NCBI GenBank assembly: GCA_030454085.1
Contig: JAKDJD010000006.1
Location: forward strand, 1-64,000
DNA: 64,000 nucleotides
Origin: Kocuria sp.
GTDB lineage: Bacteria > Actinomycetota > Actinomycetes > Actinomycetales > Micrococcaceae
Reading direction: 5' to 3'
Positions 1 through 9,012 of this stretch are shown here, one piece after another. Positions within the stretch are counted from its first letter, which is position 1, and the number at the start of each line of letters is the position of its first letter. The notes under the pieces were generated by a model, which searched no databases, was not told the DNA's origin, and saw only the letters and a list, made by a program, of their open reading frames with translations. Position numbers and translations under genes: made by a program.

Positions 1-8
1 GGCGGGTG

Positions 9-1025
9 CTAGCTCGCGTACCCGTTCGGGTTGTTCTCCTGCCAACGCCAATGATCGGCACACATCGTGTCGATATCGCGGGTCGCGGACCACCCGAGGT
101 CGGCCAGGGCGGAGGACGGATCGGCGTAGGACACGGCGACGTCGCCGGGGCGGCGATCCACGATCTCGTACGGGATCTCCTTGCCGGACGCCTTCTCGAA
201 CGCGTCACGGACCTCGAGAACCGAATAGCCATTGCCGGTTCCGAGATTCCAGGTGTGCAACCCGCCCCGGTCCGAGATGGCGTCCAAGGCCTTGATGTGG
301 CCATCGGCCAAGTCGACAACGTGGATGTAGTCCCGAACCCCGGTCCCGTCCGGGGTCGGGTAGTCGTTGCCGAAGACCTTCAGCTTGTCCCTGCGTCCCA
401 CGGCGACCTGCGCGATGAACGGCAACAGGTTGTTGGGGACACCCGTGGGGTCCTCTCCGATTCGTCCCGAAGCGTGCGCGCCGACGGGGTTGAAGTACCG
501 CAGGAGCGCCACGTTCCACGCATCGTCCGCGTGGGCCAAATCAATCAGCATGTCCTCGATGTGTTCCTTGGTCCGGCCGTAGCAGGACTGGGCATCCATG
601 GGCAGCTTCTCGGTGAGTGGCATCTCTTCGGGGGCGCCGTACACGGTCGCTGACGAAGAGAATACGATCGACCGGCAACCGACCGACTCCATGGCCTGAA
701 GCAGGTTGATCGTGCCCGTAACATTCGTGGTGTAGTACCACAGCGGCTTCTCGGCCGATTCGCCGACGGCCTTGAGGCCCGCGAAGTGGATGACGGCCTC
801 GGGCCGGGTCGAGGCGAAGAGCTCATGCATCGCCGCGGCGTCGAGAAGATCGACTTCGTGGAATTCGATCGTCTTGCCTCCGGCCAATTCGCCGACGCGT
901 TCCAAGGACGTACGGGATGAGTTGGCCAGGTTGTCCATGACCACGACCTCGTGCCCTGCTTCCAGCAAGGCGAGGACGGTGTGGCTGCCGATGTATCCGG
1001 CACCGCCGGTCACCATGATCTTCAT
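9..1025 (-). CDS. galE: UDP-glucose 4-epimerase GalE
   Basis: This cytoplasmic enzyme interconverts UDP-glucose and UDP-galactose, supplying galactose for cell-wall sugars and the Leloir pathway. The 338-aa product has the usual length of the extended short-chain dehydrogenase family. The NAD-binding glycine motif GGAGYIG lies at residues 7-13, the catalytic serine stretch SSSATVYG at 123-130 and the catalytic YGRTK (Tyr149, Lys153) follows. The ATG is preceded by a Shine-Dalgarno-like TTGAGGAATC. It lies 23 nt downstream of dapD on the same strand, so the two are probably co-transcribed although their pathways differ. The gene ends 8 nt before the window edge and is complete. Confidence 0.95.
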   Translation of the reverse strand: MKIMVTGGAGYIGSHTVLALLEAGHEVVVMDNLANSSRTSLERVGELAGGKTIEFHEVDLLDAAAMHELFASTRPEAVIHFAGLKAVGESAEKPLWYYTTNVTGTINLLQAMESVGCRSIVFSSSATVYGAPEEMPLTEKLPMDAQSCYGRTKEHIEDMLIDLAHADDAWNVALLRYFNPVGAHASGRIGEDPTGVPNNLLPFIAQVAVGRRDKLKVFGNDYPTPDGTGVRDYIHVVDLADGHIKALDAISDRGGLHTWNLGTGNGYSVLEVRDAFEKASGKEIPYEIVDRRPGDVAVSYADPSSALADLGWSATRDIDTMCADHWRWQENNPNGYAS

Positions 1026-1048
1026 GTTTGATTCCTCAAGGTTGTGGT

Positions 1049-2005
1049 TCAGTTGGCGTGCAGGATCGAGTTGAGCTCCACGGTGCCGGTGGCTCGCGGG
1101 ATGGCCTCAACGGTTCCGGTCTGGGAGTTCCGGCGGTAGAGCAGGTTCGACGTTCCGGACAAATCGGCGGCCTTGACCACCTTGGATTCCTGATCGGTGA
1201 CCACGGTGACCCGCGTTCCGGTCGTCAGGTACAGGCCGGCCTCGACGACGCAGTCGTCGCCCAGCGAGATGCCCACGCCGGCGTTCGCTCCGAGGAGCAC
1301 GCGCTCTCCGAGACGCACGCGTTCCTTCCCGCCACCGGACAGTGTGCCCATGATGGAAGCGCCCCCACCGACGTCGGTATGGTCGCCCACGACGACGCCC
1401 TGGCTGATGCGTCCCTCGACCATGGCGTGCCCCAGGGTCCCCGCGTTGTAGTTCACGAAGCCTTCGTGCATCACGGTCGTGCCATCGGCGAGATGGGCGC
1501 CGAGCCGGACGCGGTCGGCGTCACCGATGCGGACGCCACTGGGCACCACGTAATCGACCATGCGGGGGAACTTATCCACAGAATAGACGGTCACGTGACC
1601 GCGAGAACGCAGCGCCAGGCGGGCCCGTTCGAGGTCCGAGGCCAGGACGGGACCGAAGTTCGTCCAAGCGACATTCGCGAGCTTGCCGAAGATGCCCTCG
1701 AGGTTGATCGAGTTGGGTTGCACGAGACGGTGAGACAGCGCATGCAACCGCAGGTAGGCGTCGGCCGTGTCGGAGGGGTTCTCCTGCAAGGTCGCCGTGG
1801 TCTCCACGACGCGCAACTCCACGTTGCGGGCCGTGTCGGAGCCCTGCGCGGCCTCCAGATCCTCCCGTACGGAGGTGTCGGCGGTTTCGGACAGGGAGGG
1901 GGTCGGATACCAGACATCCAGGACCTGTCCTTCGTCGGGACCTGAGGCCACGATGGTGGCCAAGCCCAATCCGGCTGCGTATTCGGCGCTCGTACTTGAA
2001 GTCAT
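1049..2005 (-). CDS. dapD: Tetrahydrodipicolinate N-succinyltransferase DapD (actinobacterial type)
   Basis: It transfers a succinyl group to tetrahydrodipicolinate, the step that commits the succinylase branch of meso-diaminopimelate and lysine synthesis. The 318-aa product has an N-terminal alpha/beta region and, from about residue 170, a left-handed beta-helix of short glycine- and valine-rich hexapeptide turns (for example around [14 protein letters not shown]), typical of the actinobacterial DapD family. The reading frame stays open further upstream, but the ATG at 2005 begins the conserved MTSS N-terminus. It lies 7 nt after a -10 box, so the mRNA is probably leaderless. It diverges from dapE, which removes the succinyl group later in the same pathway. 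Confidence 0.9.
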   Translation of the reverse strand: MTSSTSAEYAAGLGLATIVASGPDEGQVLDVWYPTPSLSETADTSVREDLEAAQGSDTARNVELRVVETTATLQENPSDTADAYLRLHALSHRLVQPNSINLEGIFGKLANVAWTNFGPVLASDLERARLALRSRGHVTVYSVDKFPRMVDYVVPSGVRIGDADRVRLGAHLADGTTVMHEGFVNYNAGTLGHAMVEGRISQGVVVGDHTDVGGGASIMGTLSGGGKERVRLGERVLLGANAGVGISLGDDCVVEAGLYLTTGTRVTVVTDQESKVVKAADLSGTSNLLYRRNSQTGTVEAIPRATGTVELNSILHAN

Positions 2006-2012
2006 AATGACC

Positions 2013-2018
2013 AGTCTA
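2013..2018 (-). promoter_or_regulatory. dapD: -10 box of a probable leaderless dapD promoter
   Basis: TAGACT on the minus strand ends 7 nt before the dapD ATG. Transcription would start at or next to the A of the start codon. There is no Shine-Dalgarno sequence between them. Confidence 0.55.
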
Positions 2019-2079
2019 CGAAAACCGCGCCCGACATCCGTAGACCTGGAATCATTCATATCGAAACGTAAGACGACGC

Positions 2080-2085
2080 TAAGGT
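2080..2085 (+). promoter_or_regulatory. dapE: -10 box of a possible leaderless dapE promoter
   Basis: TAAGGT ends 6 nt before the dapE ATG. The same bases also resemble a ribosome binding site (AAGGTGAG), so a leadered transcript from further upstream cannot be excluded. Confidence 0.4.
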
Positions 2086-2091
2086 GAGTGC

Positions 2092-3219
2092 ATGACTCCC
2101 GACAGCGCACCGCATCAAGGAACCGTCCCCGACTTGGACCTGACGAAGGACGTCGCCGAGCTGACGGCCGACCTCTTGGACGTGTATTCGGTCTCGGACA
2201 GCGAAGGGCCGATGACCGAAGCCATCGAACGGGCATTGGAAGGCTTCGCGCACCTCACGGTCCACCGGCACGGCGACACCCTCGTGGCCCGCACGGATCT
2301 GGGGCGACCCGAACGTGTGGTCCTGGCCGGTCACGTGGATACCGTCCCGTTGCCAAGAACCGACGGTGCGCGAGGCACCGTGCCGTCCGAGTGGGACGAG
2401 ATCGACGGCCGCAAGGTTCTCTTCGGCCGCGGGGCCACCGACATGAAGGGCGGCGTCGCGGTCCAGCTCGCTCTGGCCGCCCGGCTGACCGACCCGTCCC
2501 GGGACATTACTTACGTTTTCTACGATCACGAAGAGGTCTCCAGCGACGCTTCGGGCCTGGGCAAACTCCTTGAGGTTGCGCCGGAACTCGTGACCGACGC
2601 CGACTTCGCCGTCCTCCTGGAGCCCACCGACGGCCGGATTGAGGGCGGATGCAACGGAACCATGAGATTCTGGGTGCACGCGACCGGGACCGCGGCGCAT
2701 TCGGGGCGCGCCTGGATGGGAGAGAACGCGATCCACAAGGTGGGAGACCTGCTGCGCATTCTGGAGCAGTACCAGCCGGAGAGCGTGATCGTGGAAGGGC
2801 TCGAGTTCCGAGAGGGACTCAACGCGGTACAGATCGACGGGGGAGTCGCGGGGAACGTGATTCCCGATGCGTGCAACGTCCACATCAACTACCGTTTCGC
2901 CCCGGACAAGACGTTGGAGGAAGCCACGGCGCGGATGCACCGGATCTTCGACGGGTACGAGCTGGACATCGTGGATGCCTCGCCCGCGGCCCGGCCGGGG
3001 CTGGATGCCCCCTTGGCGAAGGACCTGGTCTCGTCCGTCGGCGCCACCCCGCACCCCAAGTACGGGTGGACCGACGTCGCCCGATTCTCCGCACTGGGAA
3101 TTCCCGCGGTGAACTTCGGCCCGGGCGACGCTCTGCTGGCTCACTCCGACGACGAACACGTATTCGCCTCCGAAGTCCACGCATGTTTGGACGCCCTCGA
3201 ACGGTGGCTGACGGCCTGA
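2092..3219 (+). CDS. dapE: Succinyl-diaminopimelate desuccinylase DapE
   Basis: This M20-family dinuclear zinc amidohydrolase cleaves N-succinyl-LL-diaminopimelate to LL-diaminopimelate and succinate. The 375-aa product shows the metal and catalytic residues of the family: His81 in LAGHVDTVP, the bridging Asp117 in [10 protein letters not shown], the Glu147-Glu148 pair in YDHEE, Glu177 and His351 near the C-terminus. The dimerisation (lid) domain occupies roughly residues 180-290. It is divergent from dapD across an 86-bp gap, which groups two steps of one pathway around a shared promoter region. It converges on the glutamate transporter operon, from which a hairpin separates it. Confidence 0.93.
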   Translation: MTPDSAPHQGTVPDLDLTKDVAELTADLLDVYSVSDSEGPMTEAIERALEGFAHLTVHRHGDTLVARTDLGRPERVVLAGHVDTVPLPRTDGARGTVPSEWDEIDGRKVLFGRGATDMKGGVAVQLALAARLTDPSRDITYVFYDHEEVSSDASGLGKLLEVAPELVTDADFAVLLEPTDGRIEGGCNGTMRFWVHATGTAAHSGRAWMGENAIHKVGDLLRILEQYQPESVIVEGLEFREGLNAVQIDGGVAGNVIPDACNVHINYRFAPDKTLEEATARMHRIFDGYELDIVDASPAARPGLDAPLAKDLVSSVGATPHPKYGWTDVARFSALGIPAVNFGPGDALLAHSDDEHVFASEVHACLDALERWLTA

Positions 3220-3254
3220 GAGACCCGATCACACACTGACAGGCACGAACTGAC

Positions 3255-3290
3255 GATGCCGCCCGTCCCCGCAAGGGGACGGGCGGCATC
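3255..3290. terminator. Bidirectional hairpin terminator between dapE and gluD
   Basis: A perfect 16-bp stem GATGCCGCCCGTCCCC closes on a GCAA tetraloop (3271-3274). It lies between two convergent genes and can serve both strands. There is no clear U-tract. Confidence 0.75.
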
Positions 3291-3311
3291 GCACCGGTTG
3301 AGCGAGCAGGA

Positions 3312-4142
3312 TCAGATCTTGGCCCTGACGCCCACCCGATGGCTCAGGTAACGGGAAAGCCACTGGGCCAGGGTGGTCAGCAGAACATTGATCACGATGA
3401 AGAGCAGGGCCGCCACGATGAGGGCCTGAAGCATCGAATGGGCCGCTCCCAGCCGTTTGGCCGCATCGAGCAGTTCGCCGTAGGTGATGATGTAACCCAG
3501 CGCGGTGTCCTTCAGGATCACCACGAACTGGCTCAGAAGGGCCGGCATCATGGCCACGAGGGCCTGGGGCAGTTGAATCATTCGCAGCACCTGTCCGGAG
3601 GACAGCCCCAAGGACAGCCCTGCTTCACTCTGGCCCTTGGGCAACTGGTGGACGCCCGAGCGGACCAATTCCGCGATGACCGAGCCGTTGTACAGAGTCA
3701 GTCCCAGAACCACCGCGAAGAACGGCAGATGATTCGGGTTGATCACGGAAGTATGCCCCAACCACAGCCAGAAGAAGATCATCATGATCAGGACCGGTAC
3801 GGCCCGCAGGAACTCCACGACCACGGTGCAGATCCAACGGATCGGGAGGATCGGGGAGAGCCGGCCCATACCGAAGACCAGACCGAAGACCACCGATGTC
3901 ACGACTGCAAGGAACGCGGCCTTGAGCGTGCCCCAAAGGCCGGGCAGGAACAGATGCGCCCACGCGTCGCCGGTGAACAGGAACGCCCAGCGGTCCCAGG
4001 TCAACTGATCCTGCCGGTCCAATCGGACCAGGACGAGCAGAATGATTCCAGCGATCACCAGCGCGCCAATGACATTGAAGACCCGGGTCAGGCGTTGGGC
4101 CCTGGGGCCCTGCGCATCGAAGAGTGCGTTCTGGGTGCTCAT
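3312..4142 (-). CDS. gluD: Glutamate/amino-acid ABC transporter permease (GluD type)
   Basis: This is the second membrane subunit of a polar amino-acid importer. The 276-aa product has an N-terminal cytoplasmic stretch, one early membrane helix (about residues 22-42) and the conserved permease core with about five further helices. The ABC-interaction loop is around the SEAGLSLGLSSGQ segment (EAA-like). The ATG at 4142 overlaps the stop codon of the preceding permease gene in an ATGA junction, which indicates translational coupling; the frame extends further upstream but only inside the neighbouring gene. It is the last gene of the four-gene operon. Confidence 0.9.
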   Translation of the reverse strand: MSTQNALFDAQGPRAQRLTRVFNVIGALVIAGIILLVLVRLDRQDQLTWDRWAFLFTGDAWAHLFLPGLWGTLKAAFLAVVTSVVFGLVFGMGRLSPILPIRWICTVVVEFLRAVPVLIMMIFFWLWLGHTSVINPNHLPFFAVVLGLTLYNGSVIAELVRSGVHQLPKGQSEAGLSLGLSSGQVLRMIQLPQALVAMMPALLSQFVVILKDTALGYIITYGELLDAAKRLGAAHSMLQALIVAALLFIVINVLLTTLAQWLSRYLSHRVGVRAKI

Positions 4143-4822
4143 CGCTTCACCGCCCATTTCCTCGACGCCCACGTGGTCATCAGGCCCACGGGAATCACGA
4201 TGATCACGAACCCGAGAGCGAAGGTCATGAAGATCGCGAAGATCACGTCTGAGTCGAATTCGATCATTTTCTTCATCATCACGGAGGCCTCGGCGACCGA
4301 CGCGGCGGCCGCGACCGTGGTGTTCTTGGTCAGAGCGATCAAGGCGTTGCCCAGTGGTGTGATGGCCCCTCGAATGGCTTGCGGAAAGATGATCAGGCGA
4401 GCCGTGGGCAGGAACCCCAGACCGATCGAGCGGGCAGCCTCGGCCTGCCCCAGGGGCACGGTATTCACCCCCGATCTGATCGCCTCGCAGACGAAGGCCG
4501 CGTGGTAGATCGACAGCATTGCCACAGCGAAATTGAAGAAATTCTGCTTGAAGTCCGCGGAGAGCGTGATGTGCATCTGTGTCCACAGAGCCAGAACGGC
4601 CATGACCATGAGAATGGTCAGCGGTGTGTTGCGCACAACGTGGACGTAGGCTCCGCCGAGCAACCGCAGGCTGGGCACCGGAGAAATCCGCATGAGCGCG
4701 ACGGCTGCGCCGACCAGGAACGCGAAGACGGCCGCCCAGAAAGTCAGCTGGATATTGACCCAGAATGCTCCGACGACGTCGTAGTCGGCAAAGAGACGGG
4801 AGAACTGGTCGAAGTAGCTCAT
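4139..4822 (-). CDS. gluC: Glutamate/amino-acid ABC transporter permease (GluC type)
   Basis: This is the first membrane subunit of the glutamate-type importer. The 227-aa product belongs to the HisM/GlnP-type permease family, with about five membrane helices and the ABC-contact motif around QAEAARSIGLGFLP. I chose the ATG at 4822 over a GTG six bases upstream. The ATG has GGAGG at proper spacing and overlaps the gluB stop codon as ATGA, whereas the GTG would touch the ribosome binding site directly. The same ATGA arrangement links its end to gluD, so the two permeases should be made in equal amounts. Confidence 0.92.
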   Translation of the reverse strand: MSYFDQFSRLFADYDVVGAFWVNIQLTFWAAVFAFLVGAAVALMRISPVPSLRLLGGAYVHVVRNTPLTILMVMAVLALWTQMHITLSADFKQNFFNFAVAMLSIYHAAFVCEAIRSGVNTVPLGQAEAARSIGLGFLPTARLIIFPQAIRGAITPLGNALIALTKNTTVAAAASVAEASVMMKKMIEFDSDVIFAIFMTFALGFVIIVIPVGLMTTWASRKWAVKR

Positions 4823-5646
4823 GCGCACCCCTCCGTGGGTTTCGGCGGATTGGTTTTCGCGTCGAATGCGTAACCGGACCCCTCGGTATTCTTCGAGACG
4901 AACTTCTCCCAGGAGCCGTCATCGACCATGGAGGTGATGGCCTTCGAGATTTCTGGGCACCGATGGGTGCCCTTCGGCAGTCCCACGCCGTACTTCTCCT
5001 CGGTGAAGGTCTGGCCCGTGAGCTTGAACTTTCCCTTGTTGGTGCCGGTCGAGGCCAGGCCCGCCAGGATGATGTCATCCGTCGTCAGAGCATCTATGCG
5101 GCCTGCCTCCAACGCGCCGATGCACTCGGCGTAGCTGTTGAGTTCCACGAGGTTGGCGTTCTCGGCGTATTTTTCCTTGATCTTGGCGGCAGACGTCGAC
5201 CCCTGGACCGAGCACAGGTTCTTGCCGTTGAGATCGTCCGGTCCGTGGATGTCCGCGTTGGACTCCTGGACGAGCAGGTCCTGTCCAGCAACGAAGTACG
5301 GACCGGCGAAGTCCACGGACTTCTTGCGCTTGTCGGTTATCGAATAGGTGGCCACGATCATGTCGACCTGGTGGTTGGAGAGCATATTCTCGCGGTTGGC
5401 CGAGGGCGACTGGACCCATTCGATCTCGTCCGGGGAGTAACCGAGTTTCCCCGCGAGGTAGGTGGCGACGTCGACGTCGAATCCGGAGTATCCGGTGCCG
5501 TCCTGATATCCCAGGCCCGGTTGGTCGAATTTGATGCCGATGCGGATGCGGTGGTCCGAGTGTCCGACACCGCACGAGGCCAAGGAAAGACACCCAATCA
5601 TTGCCAGGACGAGTGCCCTGAACGCGACCCGCTTGCGTTGGCGCAC
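4819..5646 (-). CDS. gluB: Glutamate-binding lipoprotein of the ABC transporter (GluB type)
   Basis: This extracytoplasmic substrate-binding protein captures glutamate or a related amino acid for the transporter. It has a basic n-region, a hydrophobic segment and the lipobox LASC, with the lipidated cysteine at about residue 25, followed by a family-3 solute-binding domain (GFDVDVATYLAGKLGY and the SITDKRKK region are typical). I place the start at the GTG at 5646, because AAAGGAGG lies just before it. A GTG five codons further upstream would use that ribosome binding site as coding sequence. It is 30 nt downstream of the ATPase gene and overlaps gluC by four bases. Confidence 0.9.
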   Translation of the reverse strand: MRQRKRVAFRALVLAMIGCLSLASCGVGHSDHRIRIGIKFDQPGLGYQDGTGYSGFDVDVATYLAGKLGYSPDEIEWVQSPSANRENMLSNHQVDMIVATYSITDKRKKSVDFAGPYFVAGQDLLVQESNADIHGPDDLNGKNLCSVQGSTSAAKIKEKYAENANLVELNSYAECIGALEAGRIDALTTDDIILAGLASTGTNKGKFKLTGQTFTEEKYGVGLPKGTHRCPEISKAITSMVDDGSWEKFVSKNTEGSGYAFDAKTNPPKPTEGCA

Positions 5647-5676
5647 GATTCCTCCTTTCACGATGACGATCGGTAG

Positions 5677-6459
5677 TCAGTGATTGAGGATCTTGCCCAG
5701 GAAGTCCTTGGCGCGATCCGACTGCGGATTGGTGAAGAATTCCTCAGGGGTGTTCTCCTCGACGATGACGCCATCGGCAAGGAACACCACTCGGTCCGCC
5801 GCCTCACGCGCGAAACCCATCTCGTGGGTCACCACGATCATGGTCATGCCTTCCTTCGCCAAGGAGGCCATGGTGTCCAGTACCTCGGTGATCATTTCCG
5901 GGTCGAGGGCGGAGGTCGGTTCGTCGAAGAGCATGACTCGGGGCCGCATGGCCAGGGACCGGGCAATCGCCACGCGTTGCTGCTGCCCTCCCGAGAGCTG
6001 GGCGGGCAGCTTGTCCGCCTGGTCGACCACGCCGACCTTCTTCAGCAAGGCCTCCGCAAGTTCCCTGGCCTCCCGCTTGGACTTGCCTCGGACCTTGATG
6101 GGGCCCATGGTCACGTTGTCCAGAACGGACTTGTGAGCGAACAGGTTGAAGGACTGGAAGACCATGCCCACCTCCGAACGAAGTTCGGCCAATTCCTTGC
6201 CTTCGGCGGGAATCTCCGCGCCGTCGATCTGAACGGATCCCGAGTCGATGGTCTCCAACCGATTGATGGTCCGGCAGAGGGTCGATTTTCCCGAACCGGA
6301 GGGGCCGAGGAGCACGACGACCTCACCCGGTGTGACCGTCAGATTGATGTCTTGGAGGGCGTGGTGGTCCCCGAACCACTTGTTGACGCCTGAGAGCCGA
6401 ACTTCGGCGCCGGCTTGGGAAATGGCTGCGGTGCCACCGTCTGGAGGTGCAGTGCTCAT
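5677..6459 (-). CDS. gluA: Glutamate ABC transporter ATP-binding protein (GluA type)
   Basis: This is the ATPase that powers the importer. The 260-aa product has Walker [10 protein letters not shown], the Q-loop in VFQSFNLF, the signature LSGGQQQR, Walker [13 protein letters not shown] and the switch histidine in VTHE. In-frame ATGs exist at 6501 and 6471. I prefer 6459 because TGAGGT sits 5 nt before it, and the conserved domain only begins about 20 residues later. It is the first gene of the gluABCD-type operon, ordered ATPase, binding protein, two permeases as in Corynebacterium. Glutamate is inferred from family and gene order; glutamine or aspartate remain possible. Confidence 0.92.
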   Translation of the reverse strand: MSTAPPDGGTAAISQAGAEVRLSGVNKWFGDHHALQDINLTVTPGEVVVLLGPSGSGKSTLCRTINRLETIDSGSVQIDGAEIPAEGKELAELRSEVGMVFQSFNLFAHKSVLDNVTMGPIKVRGKSKREARELAEALLKKVGVVDQADKLPAQLSGGQQQRVAIARSLAMRPRVMLFDEPTSALDPEMITEVLDTMASLAKEGMTMIVVTHEMGFAREAADRVVFLADGVIVEENTPEEFFTNPQSDRAKDFLGKILNH

Positions 6460-6500
6460 CGAATACCTCATGCTGATCGAGTGAAAGGTGATGAGAATCA

Positions 6501-6506
6501 TTTATA
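6501..6506 (-). promoter_or_regulatory. gluA: Candidate -10 box of the glu operon
   Basis: TATAAA on the minus strand lies 41 nt before the chosen gluA start, in a short AT-rich patch. No convincing -35 element is visible. Confidence 0.35.
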
Positions 6507-6633
6507 CCAGTGTTGTGGCTCACACGCGGTCTCCTGGGGCAGCCCTTGGGAACCGCCGCACGCGAGGTGCTGACCCGACTCGGGCGGGCCGGCCATCGAG
6601 GCACTTCCTGAACTCATGGTCCAGAATGGAGGC

Positions 6634-6840
6634 ATGAATTTTATCCTGGTGGGACTGACTTTCGTCATTCTGGCGGCCGTGCTCATCTCGTGCGCCGTCC
6701 TGGGCGCGGACCGGCTCTCCGGATCTGAATACGTTTCCCGAGACGGCATCGATTGCCCCGGTCCCGAACGAGGCCCGTTGGAAGACGGTCGCAAGACCCC
6801 TGACGTCGACCGCCCGGCCGGTCGCCTCGGCACCAGGTGA
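6634..6840 (+). CDS. Small single-pass membrane protein, function unknown
   Basis: I do not recognise this family. The 68-aa product has one N-terminal hydrophobic helix (about residues 3-26, with one cysteine) followed by a polar tail rich in Gly, Pro, Asp and Arg. The start is the ATG at 6634; a CAGAAT box ends 6 nt before it, so the message may be leaderless. It overlaps the following membrane glycosyltransferase gene by four bases (GTGA), which suggests co-expression. An alternative ATG lies 18 nt upstream. The coupling and the clear membrane helix are the main reasons to accept it as real. Confidence 0.55.
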   Translation: MNFILVGLTFVILAAVLISCAVLGADRLSGSEYVSRDGIDCPGPERGPLEDGRKTPDVDRPAGRLGTR

Positions 6841-8177
6841 CGCCCGTACGCCGGTTCGCCGCCGACGGCGTCGAACGGATCCGGCAACGCATTCTCGGGT
6901 CTCCGATCTTCGTCTGGGTTGTAGGCGTCTACGCCGCCACCCGAATTTGGGGCTGGGTCGTCTTCAGCCTGGTCGGGCGCCAGCAACAGTCCAGCCCCTG
7001 GGGGTCCGGACCGATGAGCTACCTGGAATTCATCGCCATCTGGGACGGGGACTGGTACCGGCACATTGCGCAGGTCGGGTATCCGAGCACGCTTCCGGTG
7101 GACCTGTCCGGAAGCGTGGATCAGAACCCCTGGGCCTTCTACCCGTTGTTCCCGATGACCGTTTCCGGTCTCATGAGGGTCACGGGGCTCTCGTGGCCTG
7201 CCGCCGGGGGACTGGTGTCCATCGCCTGCGGAGCCGTCGCCTCAATTCTTCTGTACGGCCTCTTCACCTCGGCTCGGGCCGTGGCCTCTCGGTCCGAGGA
7301 CGCCGGCGGGGAACAGTACGTTTCTCCGCGTCGGATCCTCCACGGCCTCGGACTGAAGCAGCCCGGACGCGGCATCGATCGGTTCGCCCTGTGGTCCACG
7401 GCGCTGGTCCTGCTCAATCCGATCGCACCGATCCTCCAGGTTCCTTACGCGGAATCCATGAACCTCATGTTCCTGGCCGGCTTCCTCCTGGCCCTGGTGC
7501 GAGGAAATCTGGTCATTTGTTCGCTGGTGCTGATCCCTACCTGCTTGTCCCGACCGGTCGGGGTGCCCATGGCGGCCGCCCTGGGGTTCTGGTGGCTGAC
7601 CCGTTTCGTCCTGGCCTATCGCGAACGCTCCTCGACGGAAGGGTTCGCTCGCTTCGCCGCCTCCTTCCGACGAACCGCTCGATACCTGGGCGTCGCGCTG
7701 TTCGCGTGCGTCTGCGCCCTGGCCTGGCCCGGGATCGCCTGGATTGCGACCGGGCGATACGACGCCTACACATCGACCGAGACGGCCTGGCGCGGTGAGC
7801 ACTTGCTGCCCGTGCAGCCCTGGATCGACCAGTCGCTGAACTACTTCGGCGCTCCCGGCCCACTCATTCTTCTGATGCTGGTCCTCGGGTTCCTTTGGGT
7901 CATGCACAGCCGCGTGGTGTTGACGACGTTGCCGCGCAACATCCGGTATTGGTGCTACGCATACGTCACATATCTGCTGATTTTCCTTTTCCCTCAGTCC
8001 TCGACCTTCCGCCTGCTCCTTCCGGTTTTCCCTCTGGCCGCGCCGCTGGTGGCCCTGTCCGAATCGCGCGCATACCGGGCAACACTGGTCATCGGGGCGG
8101 CCCTGGGCCAACTGATCTGGGTCGGTTGGCTGTGGCACTGGAAGGAACTGCCCAGCGGAGGCGACTACCCGCCGTAA
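6837..8177 (+). CDS. PIG-V-like integral membrane mannosyltransferase
   Basis: This is probably a polyprenyl-phosphate-mannose-dependent glycosyltransferase acting at the outer face of the membrane on glycolipids or glycoproteins. The 446-aa product has roughly ten membrane helices. The first external loop carries WDGDWY (residues 69-74) followed by HIAQVGYP, and FYPLFP at 101-106. A conserved arginine in SSTFRLLLP lies near the C-terminus. These features match the PIG-V/GPI mannosyltransferase II-like family found in actinobacteria. It starts with GTG inside the stop codon of the small membrane protein. The acceptor cannot be told from the sequence. Confidence 0.72.
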   Translation: MTPVRRFAADGVERIRQRILGSPIFVWVVGVYAATRIWGWVVFSLVGRQQQSSPWGSGPMSYLEFIAIWDGDWYRHIAQVGYPSTLPVDLSGSVDQNPWAFYPLFPMTVSGLMRVTGLSWPAAGGLVSIACGAVASILLYGLFTSARAVASRSEDAGGEQYVSPRRILHGLGLKQPGRGIDRFALWSTALVLLNPIAPILQVPYAESMNLMFLAGFLLALVRGNLVICSLVLIPTCLSRPVGVPMAAALGFWWLTRFVLAYRERSSTEGFARFAASFRRTARYLGVALFACVCALAWPGIAWIATGRYDAYTSTETAWRGEHLLPVQPWIDQSLNYFGAPGPLILLMLVLGFLWVMHSRVVLTTLPRNIRYWCYAYVTYLLIFLFPQSSTFRLLLPVFPLAAPLVALSESRAYRATLVIGAALGQLIWVGWLWHWKELPSGGDYPP

Positions 8178-8235
8178 GCCCGGCGGAGCAGGTAACCATC
8201 GGTTGTTAAGGTGATCGAGCTATCATTGATGAACC

Positions 8236-8249
8236 GAGGTTCGAACCTC
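8236..8249. promoter_or_regulatory. Palindrome upstream of the DUF3117 gene
   Basis: GAGGTTCGAACCTC is a perfect 14-nt palindrome located 36 nt before the DUF3117 start and flanked by partly complementary CCGA and TCGG. It could be an operator or a leader hairpin. Confidence 0.35.
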
Positions 8250-8284
8250 CTCGGCGAATAGCGTCTATCCGACAAGGAGAAACA

Positions 8285-8452
8285 ATGGCCGCGATGAAGC
8301 CGAGGACCGGCGAGGGACCCATGGAAGTCGCCAAGGAAGGTCGGTCCCTCATCATGCGGATTCCCCTCGAGGGCGGTGGCCGCCTGGTTCTCGAGATCAC
8401 GAAGGACGAGGCCCAGGACCTCAAGGAATGTCTCGACCCCATCACGCAGTAG
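8285..8452 (+). CDS. DUF3117 small protein
   Basis: The 55-aa product MAAMKPRTGEGPMEV... ends in DPITQ. It matches the actinobacterial DUF3117 family, whose members are almost always about 55 residues. Its sequence combines a KPRTGEGP opening, a central EGRSLIMRIPLEGGGRLV segment predicted as beta strands, and an acidic helix. No function is established. The ATG has an AAGGAGAAACA ribosome binding site. It stands alone between the mannosyltransferase and tatB, with a palindrome upstream. Confidence 0.9.
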   Translation: MAAMKPRTGEGPMEVAKEGRSLIMRIPLEGGGRLVLEITKDEAQDLKECLDPITQ

Positions 8453-8539
8453 GGAGGGGGACGGAGCGGCCGCCCAGCGGTCGATCAGGCGCACTCGGAC
8501 CTCGATCACAATGATCGGCTCCGGCCCATCGGGGACTGG

Positions 8540-8545
8540 TAATGT
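8540..8545 (+). promoter_or_regulatory. tatB: -10 box of a probable leaderless tatB promoter
   Basis: TAATGT ends exactly 6 nt before the tatB GTG start. No ribosome binding site is present in between. Confidence 0.5.
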
Positions 8546-8551
8546 GCTGGT

Positions 8552-8911
8552 GTGTTTGGAATCAACGGGGCCGAGTTCGTCGTCTTGGCCATTATCGTTT
8601 TCGTGGTGATAGGTCCTGAGCGCATGCCCGAGTACGCTCGGCAGCTCAAGGACCTCATCAAGTCATTGCGACGCACGGCCGCGGGTGCCAAGGATGATCT
8701 CAAGGAAACCTTGGGACCGGAACTGTCGGACATCAACTGGAGGGCCTACGATCCCCGACAGTACGATCCGCGCCGGATCGTGCGCGAGGCACTGTTGGAA
8801 GACGACGAGGAACAGCAGGAAGAACAGGACAAGGTCTCTGCGCCGCCTGCTTCCAACACAACACGATTGAGCCCAGGACAACTCGCCCCCTACGACACGG
8901 AAGCAACCTGA
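8552..8911 (+). CDS. tatB: Sec-independent protein translocase subunit TatB
   Basis: This is a membrane component of the twin-arginine translocation receptor that binds Tat signal peptides together with TatC. The 119-aa product has the classic layout: a short N-terminal membrane helix (MFGINGAEFVVLAIIVFVVI), the GPERMPEYARQL hinge, an amphipathic helix and an acidic, disordered C-terminus. The FGINGAE opening and length fit TatB better than TatA. The start is GTG, next to a -10 box. The position before mrp is common in Micrococcaceae, and tatA/tatC are not in this window. Confidence 0.88.
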   Translation: MFGINGAEFVVLAIIVFVVIGPERMPEYARQLKDLIKSLRRTAAGAKDDLKETLGPELSDINWRAYDPRQYDPRRIVREALLEDDEEQQEEQDKVSAPPASNTTRLSPGQLAPYDTEAT

Positions 8912-8945
8912 CCCCTACGCAGCACGGACTGCGGCACTCGGGCCC

Positions 8946-8976
8946 GACCGGACGGTATCCACCGTCCGGTCTTTTT
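8946..8976 (+). terminator. Rho-independent terminator of tatB
   Basis: An 11-bp stem (GACCGGACGGT with ACCGTCCGGTC) with an ATCC loop is followed by five T residues. The stem could also stop transcription arriving from mrp on the other strand. Confidence 0.85.
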
Positions 8977-9012
8977 CTGCCCGCTCTGTTCGCCGCGCGA
9001 GCCGTCGCCGGG

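Noticed and set aside
2056-3180. Long open frame on the strand opposite dapE
   Set aside because: It is the antisense shadow of a clearly conserved gene in high-GC DNA; the product has no family features and no ribosome binding site.
6498-7064. Minus-strand frame upstream of gluA that could be a regulator
   Set aside because: No helix-turn-helix or other motif, no ribosome binding site, and it overlaps the small membrane gene and the PIG-V-like gene.
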